DNA of 64,000 bases, from contig JAKGHH010000001.1 in NCBI GenBank assembly GCA_022828595.1, positions 136,233,017 through 136,297,016 of the forward strand. Direction: 5' to 3'. Shown here piece by piece: positions 46,690 through 57,792 of this stretch. The translations under genes and the position numbers were made by a program. Within the stretch, counting starts at the first letter, position 1. Each line of letters opens with the position of its first letter. This DNA comes from Nelumbo lutea (taxonomy: Eukaryota; Streptophyta; Magnoliopsida; Proteales; Nelumbonaceae). The notes beneath the pieces are model-generated. The model saw only the letters and a list, made by a program, of their open reading frames with translations. It searched no databases and had not been told where the DNA came from.

Positions 46690-48675
46690 AAAAACAAATG
46701 ATAGAAACAACTGCTCAGTCCTCGGCAGTAGAGCCAGCAGCACCATCGACAGCTTCAACCTCGTCACCAACCTCTTCACCAGCTCCTTCGGCAGATCCTT
46801 GTGGAGTATCCGAATTGAAAGCACCCCAACCCTACAACTCCTCGGCCAGCTCCAGATGGCGATGAAGGATCCTTCGTTGGAAGACATTGAACCCAACTAC
46901 GAAGGAAGCCTCAACGTACTCATCCATTTGTACCTGCATCTCCTCCGACGCCTTGTACTGATCGACTGCCTCCTCGGCAGTCTCCTACCTTAACTTGTCC
47001 TATTCCGCCTTAAGCTCATCGATCTCTCGCTTTAGCTCCCAGACTAGGCTGGCCTGCTCGGCCAGCTGCGCCTTCAGCTAAGCCACCTCCCTCTCTAATG
47101 CAACCGACTGCTTTCCAATAGCCTGAAGGTTGGTTAATTAGGCCTTCTGTCATAGATACTCAGAGTATTCTCGCCCGTACATTGATCGGAGGTCTTGGAA
47201 ATGGTCAACCAATGCGACAACCACACAAGCATTCTGTAGAAGAAGGGCACACTCTAAGGCTTCGTTGTCAACCTCGACCGATTCCTGAGCTATCGACATG
47301 GTCATGATCCCCCGCAGCAACTGCTCGGGGACCCCAGGCGTCTCCAGGTTGTCATCAACACAAACTAACCACCGCGGTATGTGCAGACCCGAACTGTTGT
47401 CTGCTTCAATGCCCGACGAACCTGCAGGACGGCAAACCCCTTCAGGGTCAACCATTGCAATGTTGTCCTCCTTGGCCTCCCACTACCGGGCTCTCCTTTG
47501 CCGATAAACCGCCTTATCAGTGGATCATGGCCGCTCTTCTATTTCGGGACAAGCCTCCGATTGCGTAGCAGCTCGCCCTTGCGTCTGCCGAAGTGCCTTC
47601 ATCCGGTGTACAATCTCTTCCTCGCTGGCCATACTTATACCTGCAACATAGAATACCCAAGATAAGTAGGAAGCGGGCAAGGTAATGATAACTCGACGAA
47701 CAAATAGTAAAAGGAACAGAGCGACCATCCTCTCCATCAGCCCGGTGAGCATCAGCATCTCCAAGCATGTGTACACAATAACATCAATCTCTTGGATCAT
47801 GCTCAGGGTTGACCTCTCTTCTCATGTGAGCGTCGACCATTAGGGTTGCGGCAGAGTCGTCCTTAGCTCTCGTAGCTCAACAGGAAAAAGGGAGACCCTC
47901 GGGAATGGGCACGAAGAAGAACCACCTGTTGGTGGTGTTTTAGATGGAGCATAAAGCTCACCATCCCCAGGGTCAGTTCGGTATTGCAAATGGCACAGTA
48001 GGACATAAAGCCGAGCAGGAACCTAAAGAAGTTCGGCATCAACTGCACCGGCAACACCCTATACCAGTTTAGTACCTCAGCAAACCCTTAACTCAACGGG
48101 ATTCTCAAGCCAACCTCCAAGCTGTGCTCATAAACGCATAGCTCACCGGGCGGAGCATCAGTGGCCATCTCCCTGGGTAGCAGACACCTCATTTGGTATT
48201 CCGTGGGAATGGCATACATAACTCGGATCTGAGCCATATCCCAGGGCGCCAAGACGCAGGGTGTGGTGCCGAACCGACGACCTGCCCGTAAAGGAAGCTC
48301 TGCCTCCATCCCAGAGGGACCAATCTCAGCCTCCTCAACTTTGGCAGCCATATCCCCGGGCGCCAAGACGTAGGACATGGTGTCGAACCAACGACCAGCC
48401 CGTAGATGGAAGTGCCGCCTCCATCCTGGAGGGACCAACCTCAGCCCATAGAGGAAGCTCGTAGTTTGAGCCGTGAGAAGAGATGGAACCGGAACTATTG
48501 GAGGACCTGGAAGAGGAAGAGGACCGATGAGATGAAAATGACATACCGGGCAATTTACAGGGCTGAGGAGCAAAAACCACCGGACTATTTTCGAGCTATT
48601 TGCCGAACTATCTACCAAACTATCTGATCGAACAACCTGCCGAGTAGTGAATGCCAAACACCTTATTGCAAGCAA
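46690..48675 (-). pseudogene. gypsy antisense ORF (Tat-type aORF) with coiled coil, broken
   Basis: This reads opposite to gag-pol. The N-terminal half (48675-48088, then about 48057-47863) has RCLLPREMATDAPPGELCVY, EHSLEVGLRIPLS and LPVQLMPNFFRFLLGFMSYC. These resemble the plant transposon-associated proteins often annotated in gypsy elements. The C-terminal half (about 47455-46700) has ALEREVA*LKAQLAEQASL followed by VWELKREIDELKAE, a clear coiled coil, then an acidic tail (EEVGDEVEAVDG). In-frame TAGs again sit at Gln-like places. The function of this ORF in active relatives is not established to my knowledge. It lies between integrase and the 3' LTR. Confidence 0.65.
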
Positions 48676-49203
48676 TACTAAGGATAGGGTGTCCCCCCCG
48701 TCTTCCCTTTTATAACCATCAGGGGCACAAACCGAGGAGAGATCAACAGTGCAGATGAAGCACCTCTAACAACGCCTCGGAAGGCCAATCAACGTGACCA
48801 ATGACATACAACGGGAAGCCTCAGAAACCGAAGCGGCACCCTCAGTAGGCAGTGCTTACGCCCATTAATTGCATCGGTTCGACTATAGTACCGGTCCAAC
48901 TTTCAACGCGAAGACCCGCAATACCGGTCCAGCCTTCGATGCGGATCCTCGGATAGGCCACTCAAATCCTCGGCTAGGCTGCTTAAGGCTACAAGGCCGC
49001 ACAATAGTCTAGCCGAGCACTCTCCCTCCTCGACAGCAGAATTGGGGGAGTGGATTGGGAACCAAAATTTCGGTTCTCGTTTAATTTCTGCAGCCGATGA
49101 TTGGAGGACTCCTCTGCAACGACTGACACGGCGCGAACGATACGCATGCTTGGAAGTTCCTCAGTCGAGTAACAAACCTTGGGGACCTCGTCCCTCGACT
49201 TCG

Positions 49204-49218
49204 GAACTAGGGGAGTGA
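49204..49218 (+). other. gypsy polypurine tract
   Basis: GAACTAGGGGAGTGA directly precedes the TG of the 3' LTR. Confidence 0.8.
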
Positions 49219-49768
49219 TGTTGGGGACATGGCTAAGCTGGCCCAGAGGCCCACGACCACCTGTCACAGCTCGACCACGTCATGGTAGTCCGACTGAGCT
49301 TCGGTATTATCGTAATCTTGCTGACCATGTTAGCTATGCGCCACACGGATAAGCTCGCCTAGCGGATAAGGATGAGAAGACAACTCTGCCAAGGAGTAAG
49401 ACTCTACTCCCTATAACCTCAGTGGGGAACTCTATCCCGATTTCCCTGGAACCCTACTCTGACCAGGATACAAGCCCTCCGGTTATAAAAAAGTACTCCA
49501 TGCTCGAGGTAAGGAACCCCTAACTTCTGACACCCATACTGCTACTTAGCTCAGACCAACACCCTTATACCTCGGTCGAACCGTCCACTACCTCCTACTG
49601 ACTTGAGCGTTAGAGTACTTACTCGGGGATAACTCCTCGGGCCTCTAATTTCTTCCTTGATCACAGGTCTTGAAGTACGACCTTGTTCTTGAAGCTCAGC
49701 CCCGCCCTGCCAATAAGGACTATCTGGTTGCCCTCCTTAGTTCGTGCATCACCTTGGACTGAGCAGCA
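49219..49768 (+). repeat. gypsy 3' LTR
   Basis: About 550 bp, starting TGTTGGGGACATGG and ending GAGCAGCA. The second half aligns with the truncated 5' LTR with many substitutions. A possible TATA-like ATAAAAAAG lies near 49486. Confidence 0.85.
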
Positions 49769-50476
49769 TTTCCATAAAGATCTCCAATTGTCCACCATCT
49801 ATAAAATTAATATTGATACCATGATGGAAATTCCGCATTGCTTTCACATGTTTTTCAAGGGTTTCTTTCGTGGCTTACAGGCAAGGGAAGATTTTACATT
49901 TTGATAGGTGGTTCAATACGTCCCCAGCCTCTCCACATGCTTACCCTTAACAACTGATTTCTTATCTAACATCCGATATGAATCTCCACATTCTTACCCT
50001 TAACAACTGCTTTCTCAGATAAGCACCTGAGTGGGTTGGATACTCATCTGGCTGTCTTGATCCATAGTGATCTTGGCTTTTCCTTCTGGATCTACCATTG
50101 CTCTCGGTGGCTTCATTAGCGTTCGTTAATGTTTCATCACAATCTATGCACATGTGACACCATATGATATATAAATTTTTTTAAAACCCAATATTACCCT
50201 TTGGTGGGCAATAGTTAAACCTATACTCAGAAAAAAATGTTGTGATTTAAAACTATGATAGGTCCAATTAATGGTTCAATGTTATGCTGCTTTGAGAGGT
50301 TAGCTCTGATTACAGTGAGTTGAGCTGAACTGAACTCCAGCCTTACAAACGCGTTTCCATTGTCTAGGAATAGGGCCTAGGTTTAGATTGGAAAAACTCT
50401 ACTTCTCAGACCAGATTCCAGTGTCTAGGACATTGATTATTACATTGGATCCATAATCAGATTCCGACCAAAGACC
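49769..50476. other. intergenic stretch with a short direct repeat
   Basis: CCACATGCTTACCCTTAACAAC near 49937 recurs as CCACATTCTTACCCTTAACA near 49988. No gene is supported. Confidence 0.4.
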
Positions 50477-50800
50477 CTAATGGTTACGAAGGCTGAGAAA
50501 TTGAGGAGAACGAGTGGTGTAGAGTTCCCGATGATGGTATTCAAAGACAACAAGGACTGAGGGGCGTTGGAAGATGGAAGCAACTTGGTTGGAAGTTATA
50601 TTTGCAAAGAACCCATGGAAGAATGTATTGTAAACGTAAAGGATTTGAATTGGATCAGCAAATGTAAAGCTACAGCAATGATAGTGAGAAGGAAAAACGG
50701 AAGGCAAAGTTGTGACAGCGAGAGGGAAAAATGGAATGCAGAGTTGTACCAACGAAAGGGTAAATTATTGGCATACTTGTTAAAATAGAAGCAAACTTCT
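50477..50800 (-). pseudogene. SBT1: subtilisin-like protease (SBT1-type) prodomain fragment
   Basis: The minus strand reads LPSVFPSHYHCCSFTFADPI, then ILYVYNTFFHGFFANITSNQ and VLVVFEYHHRELYTTRSPQF, ending LSLRN and a stop. This is the inhibitor I9 prodomain of plant subtilases and the junction to the mature enzyme (TTRSPQFLGLRN in relatives). In active enzymes the prodomain guides folding and is then cut off. The signal peptide and the whole catalytic domain with its Asp-His-Ser triad are missing. The downstream side runs into unrelated DNA near the gypsy LTR. It is a gene fragment. Confidence 0.8.
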
Positions 50801-50949
50801 ACGATTCTTTAGTGATTTCAAGACTGGGAAAGGTACAAAAGGATTTTCTTCATCTTATTTTTAAGAGCATTCTAGAATATAGATTGTAAAAGTTTTGGTG
50901 CAACGTTGCTCAAATTGTGCAAGAAATTGTTGGGCAAATTAGTATCATG

Positions 50950-51340
50950 TACTTTGGGCCTAATGCCACTTTGGTCTCTAAACTTTAAAATGGGACAATT
51001 CAATAAATGGACTTTCAAAATGTACCAATCTAATACTTGGTGTTAACCAGCCATTAAGTGGCATTTAAAAATGAATAGTCCCAAATCTTTTTCTCTTTTA
51101 TTCAAAAAAGTTGGGGTCACGTCTCAATGGGCATTTTGGTGACCCCAACTTTCTTGAATAGGGACTATTCATTTTTTGTCAACATTTGGATGGTTGATGA
51201 AAAAAATTATATCACTTAAAGGGCATTTGTGTCTTTTCAAATGTCACTTAAAGATTAATTAATAATAAGTACTAAATTAACATGCTTTGAAAGTTCAAAT
51301 ATTAAATTGCCGTGTTTTAAAATTCGAGAATTTCCCTTTT
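50950..51340. repeat. foldback element (long imperfect palindrome)
   Basis: The core arms are AAATGAATAGTCCC (51068) and GGGACTATTCATTT (51163), with AGTTGGGGTCAC and GTGACCCCAACTT inside. Outer arms also pair: ACTTTAAAATGGGACAATTC on the left against the reverse complement of AATTGCCGTGTTTTAAAATT on the right. About 380 bp could form one hairpin. There is no coding content. Confidence 0.7.
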
Positions 51341-52850
51341 ATTTTTTCTAAGTTATTATAAATCCATTGTAAATTGCCTTTTGGTTTCTCAAGGATAATT
51401 TCACCCTTCTAATTTGGGCCCCTGCATTGCAGGGGCTAGTGGAATTGTAGAAGTAATTTAATAAAATGATAAAACAAAAACTATGTGCTTGAAAAAGGTG
51501 AGGGAAAAATTTAGCAATTTCAGTAAAATGATAAAAAATATCAAAGTTTTTATCAAAATCGGATTTAGTCGGTGTAAACCCCATTTGAACAGCTTTAATA
51601 ACCTTCCTCTGAAATCTCTCTCCATGAAATAAAGTATAGAAGTACGGAGATATTCTAATGCAAGGTAGTTCAAACGATTCTCGCACTAACTGGAAGCTAG
51701 TCTCATTTTTATCACTAATTTTGTAGTTAAAATTATTTTAAATAATTTTCATTTTATTAATTTTTATTTACCAATAAGATATTTGAATAAAAGCAACCAA
51801 AATTAATTATACATTTAAAAAAAATAGAAACAAGACAGAAAGAGAAAGAATAAAGAAATGTAAAAAAGAAAAAAATTGTAATACCAAAAAGATACCTAGA
51901 ATTAATTACTGGTCAATATACCCCTTGAAGGCGTTCTCACAGGGTAAAACAGACAAGGCGTTCTTACTTAAATCCCAGTAAAGTCCCTGCTCGTTAAATC
52001 CCAATAGTCCAAAATTTTAATCACCCTGCTTCTTCCATGGTTTCTCTCCTTGCTTCCATACCTGTATCATCTTTGTTTCTGATAATTACATGCAACTTAC
52101 CTTGGACTATTAGAAAAATGGATGGGCATATATTTTTCTTTTTTATGAGAATTTAATTGCCCAAAAAAGTTGGCTAAGAAATAAGCCAATGCACATAACC
52201 AATTCTGTGGTAGCTAAAAGTTTGGTTGCAAGTTGGAAAGAGGTTCATGTATCAGCTGAGTTACAGCTTGCAACAACATAGCAATGTTCCAATTAAACAA
52301 TACATCAAGAACAAAGGCATTGCATTTACAAGTGAGGATTGATACCAAAATAGTGATATGATAATATTACAGAAACATTAACTTGCAAAAAATTTGCTAC
52401 ATGGCATGAAACAGTGGATAAAAGAAGCAATCAATACCAGCTGCTGCTTAACACAGCTGAAAACGTATAGTGGGTAAAACCAAAAGATCTGCAAGGGAAA
52501 GGCCAATCATACAGAATCAGAATGCTAAAAAATCAAAATAGATTGGAAGAGAATGCAAATACAAAAATATAACTAAACAAATACAATAAAGAAAGAAAAA
52601 GACACCTTAGAAATACCACAAAAATCACTACCTACCTTACATGGAAAATTCATCACTACAACAATTTAAATGTAGTGAAAAGAATTAGTTAGTAGTAAAA
52701 ACCAAATAATCTTATTTGACCCCAATATACTATATTGCACTAAACAGAATGGAATGGTGAAACAGGACTCTTGTAGCCAACCCCATATAGTTGGGCTTAG
52801 ATGATGAATCCCACCATACTATATACAGAGAGATGTAGATGCGAATGCAA
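51341..52850. other. AT-rich intergenic DNA
   Basis: I see no gene, RNA gene or bounded repeat. Short open frames lack recognisable content. Confidence 0.4.
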
Positions 52851-52852
52851 TC

Positions 52853-53440
52853 CTTTTTTTTTTTTTTTATCAGCAGAAAAGGAATTTTAATAATGAAAGA
52901 TTAGGAATTACAAGATCTGGGGTGTAAGTTCCATTCCAAATCAGCAAAGATTACAGATTTGCCAAAATCGTATGCCGTCTCACAGCCCGTTGTTTGGCCA
53001 GAAAATCTGCCATTCCATTTGCTGTTCTTCTTACCCACTTAAAGGAAACATTTAGTTCTATTGTTAGGCTTACAATCTCCCTGGATTTATACCTGAATAC
53101 CCAAGGAATCTGGGTGTTAACCCCTGCAGTAGACTAACCAGTTCAGCTGTCAATGCATCGCTATGCTCCAAGGGTCCTGAATATTGAGCCACCACTCTGC
53201 CTTCTTTATCTCTGAAGACACCCCCCTACCCCCCACCATTCCATCACTTCCCTTGCCTTGTCTATAGCCGATAGCGCCACCTCTTTCCAGGTTCTCAAAT
53301 TACCATTTAGTGAAAAGATTTTGAAATCATCCAAAGTTTTCACCCAATGTGCAGCTTTCATCTCAACAAACTCGAGGATTTCTGCTTGGGTCCTACTCTT
53401 AAGTCTTGTCATTGAAAATGCTAACATCTCACTCTTAATA
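52853..53440 (-). mobile_element. LINE 3' fragment with long poly-A tail
   Basis: A run of about 18 T at 52853-52870 on the plus strand is the tail. It is followed by TTTTAATAATGAAAG, like other LINE 3' ends here. Decayed RNase H sequence follows on the minus strand (for example VVAQYSGPLEHSDALTAELV near 53190-53130). The frame at 53427-53206 is the region upstream of RNase H. No target duplication could be fixed. Confidence 0.65.
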
Positions 53441-54400
53441 TGTGGTTTATCTTAATGCAACATATACCATTTCTTTTAATGGGAATTTATACCTAGCAAA
53501 TTGATAGGTATCTGCTAAAGAGTTGACTTTTTAACCAATACCCATAAAATTAATCTCTACGCACTCTATTATATTCTTTTTCTAAATTAATACAATGTAT
53601 GTGACAATTCCTCCTTTTCTTAAGCTTATCTAACAACTATGAAGCAATATACCCTTGACTTGTGATGGTTAGCCTCCCTGTAATGAAGCTAGGTAAATCT
53701 TTGATATCCATTTTCTTTTAATGCAGATGCAATCTCTTGAAACTGTTATGTATTTTTTTTTTTCATTGATTAGCTGCAATGCTAATTTTGAGCTATTAGG
53801 ACCAATTACATGGTATTCTTTCTCTAACATAGAAATGTTCACTACCTCATCTATATCATAGAATTGTATAATCACAAGAAATTCATATATTAAAATAATA
53901 AGAAATTGAGGCAACAAATGGACTATTCAGATATCTTATAATCCAGAACCAGCCAAGAATTTCTACTGGCTGGTTAAAGTTGAGGAGCTATAAAAATCTG
54001 ACTAAACTGTAGACTGATTAGTTGAAATGCAATTCTGAAACAAGTTCTGATTGTAACCAATAGGCCCTACAAACACACATTGCCATGTGCACATACCATG
54101 TATAGTGAAAAGAAATACAATATAGTTTTACGATCCCACCAAGGGGGCAAAGATCTTTTGAACCAAAGTTTTGGCATTCATCAAGCCAAATCCATTGTAG
54201 CGTTGGGATAACAACTGAGTTTAGAATAAACAAGCTGCAACAGAGAGAAATTGAAAATTTTAAATAAATTGGTTGCAAAACTTTACATTCAACTGAATAA
54301 TGACCAAAAGAATTAAAAATCTATACAAGTAACTGCATTTGTGCATAGGGTTCCAAAAGAAAACTGAATAGCATTCAGTAAAAGAAGAAAGAGAGTGTCG
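53441..54400. other. AT-rich DNA, no gene supported
   Basis: It may contain introns of the TIME FOR COFFEE-like gene copy to its right, but I find no further exon of that family here. Confidence 0.35.
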
Positions 54401-54815
54401 TGCCACGGGCTAGGCTGGTCCGTGGGCCAAGCCTTGGGCTAGATCGGGCTATGGACCAGGCCGAAGCTATTTATTTAAAAAATTTGAAAAAACTTAAAAT
54501 TTTAATTTTATATGAATTTTGAGGTATCCAATTGCTTATATATACAACAACTAATAAATTAGTATAATAAAAGTGAAAACAATTGTTTATTTTATTAATA
54601 TATTATACTATATATTATTATGTAATTATATAATTATAATTTATATAATATATTATATATTATATATAATATAGATGATATATGGACCGTATCGGGCCGG
54701 GCCGCGGTGACCCGCTTGGTCATGCCATGCTGGCTCGGTCCGTGGACCTAAAACCCCAGGCCTGGCATGGCCCACGGACCATCGTGCCGGGCGGCAGGTG
54801 GCACAGCCCTGTAAA
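54400..54815. mobile_element. GC-armed, AT-cored repeat element, copy 2
   Basis: It opens CGTGCCACGGGCTAGGCTGG and closes with CCATCGTGCCGGGCGGCAGG then TGGCACAGCCCTG. Between them is an almost pure AT core (54470-54680). The core matches the reverse complement of the copy at 25.6-26.1 kb. The reverse complement of the right end (CAGGGCTGTGCCAC) resembles hAT-type ends. No exact target duplication was found. Confidence 0.65.
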
Positions 54816-54896
54816 TGGGAAGATGAAAGTAAGTCCATGCTAACATATAGAGCAAATAAAATTAATAAATTTCTTAAACCATCACCAGTAAATTAT

Positions 54897-56176
54897 TCAG
54901 TGAAGAGGAGAGGGCCATACCAGCAGATTTCCAGAAGAAGCAGACTGCGGAGCTTGCTGGAGCACATGTTGCTTTCTCTGGGCATCCACAAAGTTGGGTG
55001 CAACCGCTGCAAAGTTCTTATCCTTTGTAGTATGGCCAGAAAATGTGCTAGCAACTTGGCCCTTGTCTGAAACCGAGTTCAAATTCCTACTTGGTAAGCT
55101 TCCCTGCAATGGGTTTCACAGAATGGTGGTTTCTGTCGGGGGCACAACATTGAGATTGTATGGCTTGGCCCCATAAAAAGATGCAGAACCAGCAACTGCA
55201 TGCCAGAAAGGAATGAGTTGCGCACCTCTTTGGCCACTGTTGAGAGAGAAACAAATGTGGTACCCAAATTTTTTTAACACCAGATCACCACAAGATCATT
55301 AGAGAACTTTTGGTACATCGCCCAAGTGGACACTACATAAAGAAAATGACACATAACTGGCTAGGCGTCAAAGATCCAGAACTCCCATCCATGGACACAA
55401 CAGCTTGAAGTGGTGGCATGTATCTGCTTATGAAGATGGGGGTAATTTCTTAGCTATGAAATATTTATTGTTACGGTTACAATGATAAATAACCAAAACA
55501 TCCAGGGAAATATAACGAGGTAATCGGATTCGCACCCAAAGAAGTAAGCCCGCCTGGCCAGCCCGCTATAATCATCGGCAACGGAAAAGAAGTGAATTGA
55601 GCTGAAACAGAGAAGAAAATTATGAGAAAAAGCAAAGATAAGTAAAAAAAAAAAAAGGAAGCCACTCAATGCGATAACGTGGGGTCAATAAAACAGACAC
55701 CCTGCATTGTAAAAATTGGAACTTCAAGTAGGTTTACCAGGTTTCTCCTCCTTTGAATCATTTCTTCCAGATTTCGGTTGGGCTGGCGGCGGCTGAGGCG
55801 GCTGCTGCTGTTGAACTTGCTGCGGTTGTTACTGTTTGGTGCCACCAATACTGCAACTTTCCCTATCAACCTTCTCTAAATCAAGCTGCAGATCAAGAAC
55901 CCTCTCCTTATTTCCAATAGGTTTCTGCCACAAAACCTGAAACATTTAGTGGACAATCTCCAGAGAGATTAAAAAAAAAGCAAAAGATATGAACAAAATA
56001 AAGAGTAAAAAATTAGAAACTAACCATCTTCTTCCGAGCAGAAGCATTGGAAGATGACGGAGAGATCGGAGCCGGTGATGCTACTACAACACTTGGTCTC
56101 GCTAGTGTCTCATCGTTCTTGCATGTTAAAAAATATATCACATTTGCAGGCGGAAAGCTCTTCCGATCACCGCCAT

Positions 56177-56207
<31 letters not shown>

Positions 56208-56230
56208 AAATCGTGAGAGAGAAGGCAAGG
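54897..56230 (-). pseudogene. TIC: TIME FOR COFFEE-like gene fragment, broken
   Basis: TIC is a nuclear regulator of the circadian clock in Arabidopsis. Five exon-like pieces are read leftward: RKSFPPA ... ASPAPISPSSSNASARKKM ending at a GTTAGT donor (about 56190-56025); LDLQLDLEKVDRESCSIGG with a Gln/Pro-rich tract (55935-55733); SFPLPMIIAGWPGGLTSLG (about 55600-55545); YMPPLQAVVSMDGSSGS (about 55415-55350); and FYGAKPYNLNVVPPTETTIL ... VAPNFVDAQRKQHVLQQAP (55230-54902). These follow the order of TIC. In-frame stops occur at 55829-55831 and 55116-55118. The N-terminal and C-terminal thirds are absent. Introns are retained, so this is a decayed DNA copy. A living gene with wrong calls is less likely. 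Confidence 0.8.
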
Positions 56231-56431
56231 TCTGCCACTGTTACTGCTACTGCCGGAAGCAATAGAAGGGAAAACCTATAAAACCCAAATAGGGAGAGAG
56301 GGGGAGAGAGAGAAAGTGCGAGAGAGGTGATGTGGGGAGAGCAAAAAGACAAAAAAAAAAAAGAAAAGAAAAAAAGAAAGATGATGGAGAGATCAGAGCC
56401 GGTGATGCTACTACAACACTTGGTCTCGCCG
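56054..56431. repeat. direct duplication of a 50-bp TIC exon segment
   Basis: GGAGAGATCGGAGCCGGTGA at about 56058 recurs as GGAGAGATCAGAGCCGGTGA at about 56385. In both cases TGCTACTACAACACTTGGTC follows. The second copy is non-coding in the TIC frame. A pure GA run lies between them at 56176-56199. Confidence 0.8.
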
Positions 56432-56494
56432 GTAATGTTGAAGCTTGCCAGTGAAACTGCTAGCATTTTCATTGACAGGCTACGCGAAGAGGAG

Positions 56495-56640
56495 ACAGGC
56501 CCGAAGGAGCTCTCCCTTCGAACTTGGGAAGAAGCATCTCGAACGGCAGGGAAAATCGAAAGGTGAAGGAGCTCTCTCGAAGAGGGACTCTCCCTTCGAA
56601 CTTGGGAAGAAACATCTCGAAGAAATGGGAGAAGCATGCA
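56495..56640. repeat. short direct repeat
   Basis: CTCTCCCTTCGAACTTGGGA followed by AGAAGCATCTCGAA occurs at about 56509 and, as CTCTCCCTTCGAACTTGGGA then AGAAACATCTCGAA, at about 56586. The two copies are about 77 bases apart. Confidence 0.75.
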
Positions 56641-56699
56641 ATGGACACACGCGTGTATCATACAATGGATACATGCATGAAATATTTGCACGAATAAAG

Positions 56700-57380
56700 T
56701 ATAGTAGCTACAGACCGTTCATTCCAGATTAATATTTTCGCCTTTTGAGAAAATTGTATACCAAGGCATCATACAAAGGTATGAGAAATCAAAAAAGTAT
56801 AGTAGCTACAGACCGTTAATCTATTAGTCATCCATTTAATGAAATTTCTCCGCACCCTCCCAATCAATCTTTCTATTTATGTGATTGGTTGAGAAAAAAT
56901 TCTATTGTCCTGCTCCAACCATGCAACCCAACACAATGCACCTAGCGAACACAAAGAATGTTCACTTTATTAGTGAGCCTCGTTTCTACTGCCAGTTTTG
57001 GCGATGACCACAGAGAGAATCGATAAGAGTGGTTATTGCGCATGTGTTTTACTGTGAGTTTATCTGTATAAAAAGATTGATGAATCCACCACAGTATCTG
57101 TAATACCCATAAGACCTCCTTTAGAGGAACACCACCATTGGAGGAAGACAATTAGGAGCACTGCAAGAATTGCTGCTATAGGAAATGCCGCCACAACAAC
57201 TTTCAACCATAGTTGCATTACCAGAATCTTATGGGGTTTATCTTCTCAGTCTCCGCATTTTCTTTTTTCCTATCTATTTTGTCCCCTCCAAATGAAGACC
57301 TGTTACCTCTCTCTCCACACTTGGTGATCTAACCGACATTGCAGCCCCGTTACCTCTCTCTCCCTTTCTTTCCCTCTCGA
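56700..57380. other. no gene clearly supported
   Basis: A hydrophobic minus-strand stretch near 57240-57150 (VVVAAFPIAAILAVLLIVFL) could be a membrane segment of a decayed gene, but I recognise no family. Confidence 0.3.
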
Positions 57381-57384
57381 AACA

Positions 57385-57792
57385 ATTTCATGCATTCTTC
57401 TCTCCTTCCTCAACCACTTCTTCTGGTATCGGATAGAGTCTCTAACCATCACCGCAATATCAGCTCAGATCGTTGTGGCCCCACTTGAGCGCCTAATGGC
57501 GTCGATGATCACCAATCCTCTCATTTTAAGGCTTCCCAGTGGGAATTCACACTGAATCCGGGACCCTTTAATGTCAAAGAGCACGTGTTGATCACCATCT
57601 TTGCCAACTCGGAGCCGGGACGGTCTACGCCGTACACATCGTCACCGCTGTTAAGATGTTCTACAAGAAGAACATTACCTTCTTCGTCTCCCTTGTCGTT
57701 GTTATAACAACCCAGGTAGCTATTAGTTAGGTGTTTCTTCATTCTTCTTATATGGTGGCCTGCCAATCTCGTCCATGTGTCATTACTCAGGT
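57385..57792 (+). pseudogene. OPT: oligopeptide transporter (OPT) fragment, frameshifted
   Basis: OPT proteins carry peptides or metal chelates across membranes with protons. The first frame reads FLNHFFWYRIESLTITAISA and [12 protein letters not shown] shift leads to [20 protein letters not shown]. One missing base in the GCCAACTCGG region (about 57602-57611) shifts the next part, [20 protein letters not shown] and [14 protein letters not shown], which ends at a CAG-GTAGCT splice-like junction at 57715. A little further on IWWPANLVHVSLLR matches the next segment of the family. All pieces are colinear with OPT proteins. Frameshifts and loss of the intervening exon part make it a pseudogene. 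Confidence 0.85.

Larger units (their letters stand above)
40484..49768 (+). mobile_element. Ty3/gypsy retrotransposon (Tat-like) with antisense ORF, inactive
   Basis: The order is truncated 5' LTR, primer site, gag, protease, RT, RNase H, a second archaeal-type RNase H, integrase, a minisatellite, a long ORF on the opposite strand, purine tract and a full 3' LTR. The second RNase H plus a downstream antisense ORF is typical of the Tat group (Retand and relatives), which I state from family knowledge. Stops are frequent and most are TAG at positions where relatives have Gln. Target duplications cannot be tested because the 5' LTR lacks its first half. Confidence 0.9.
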
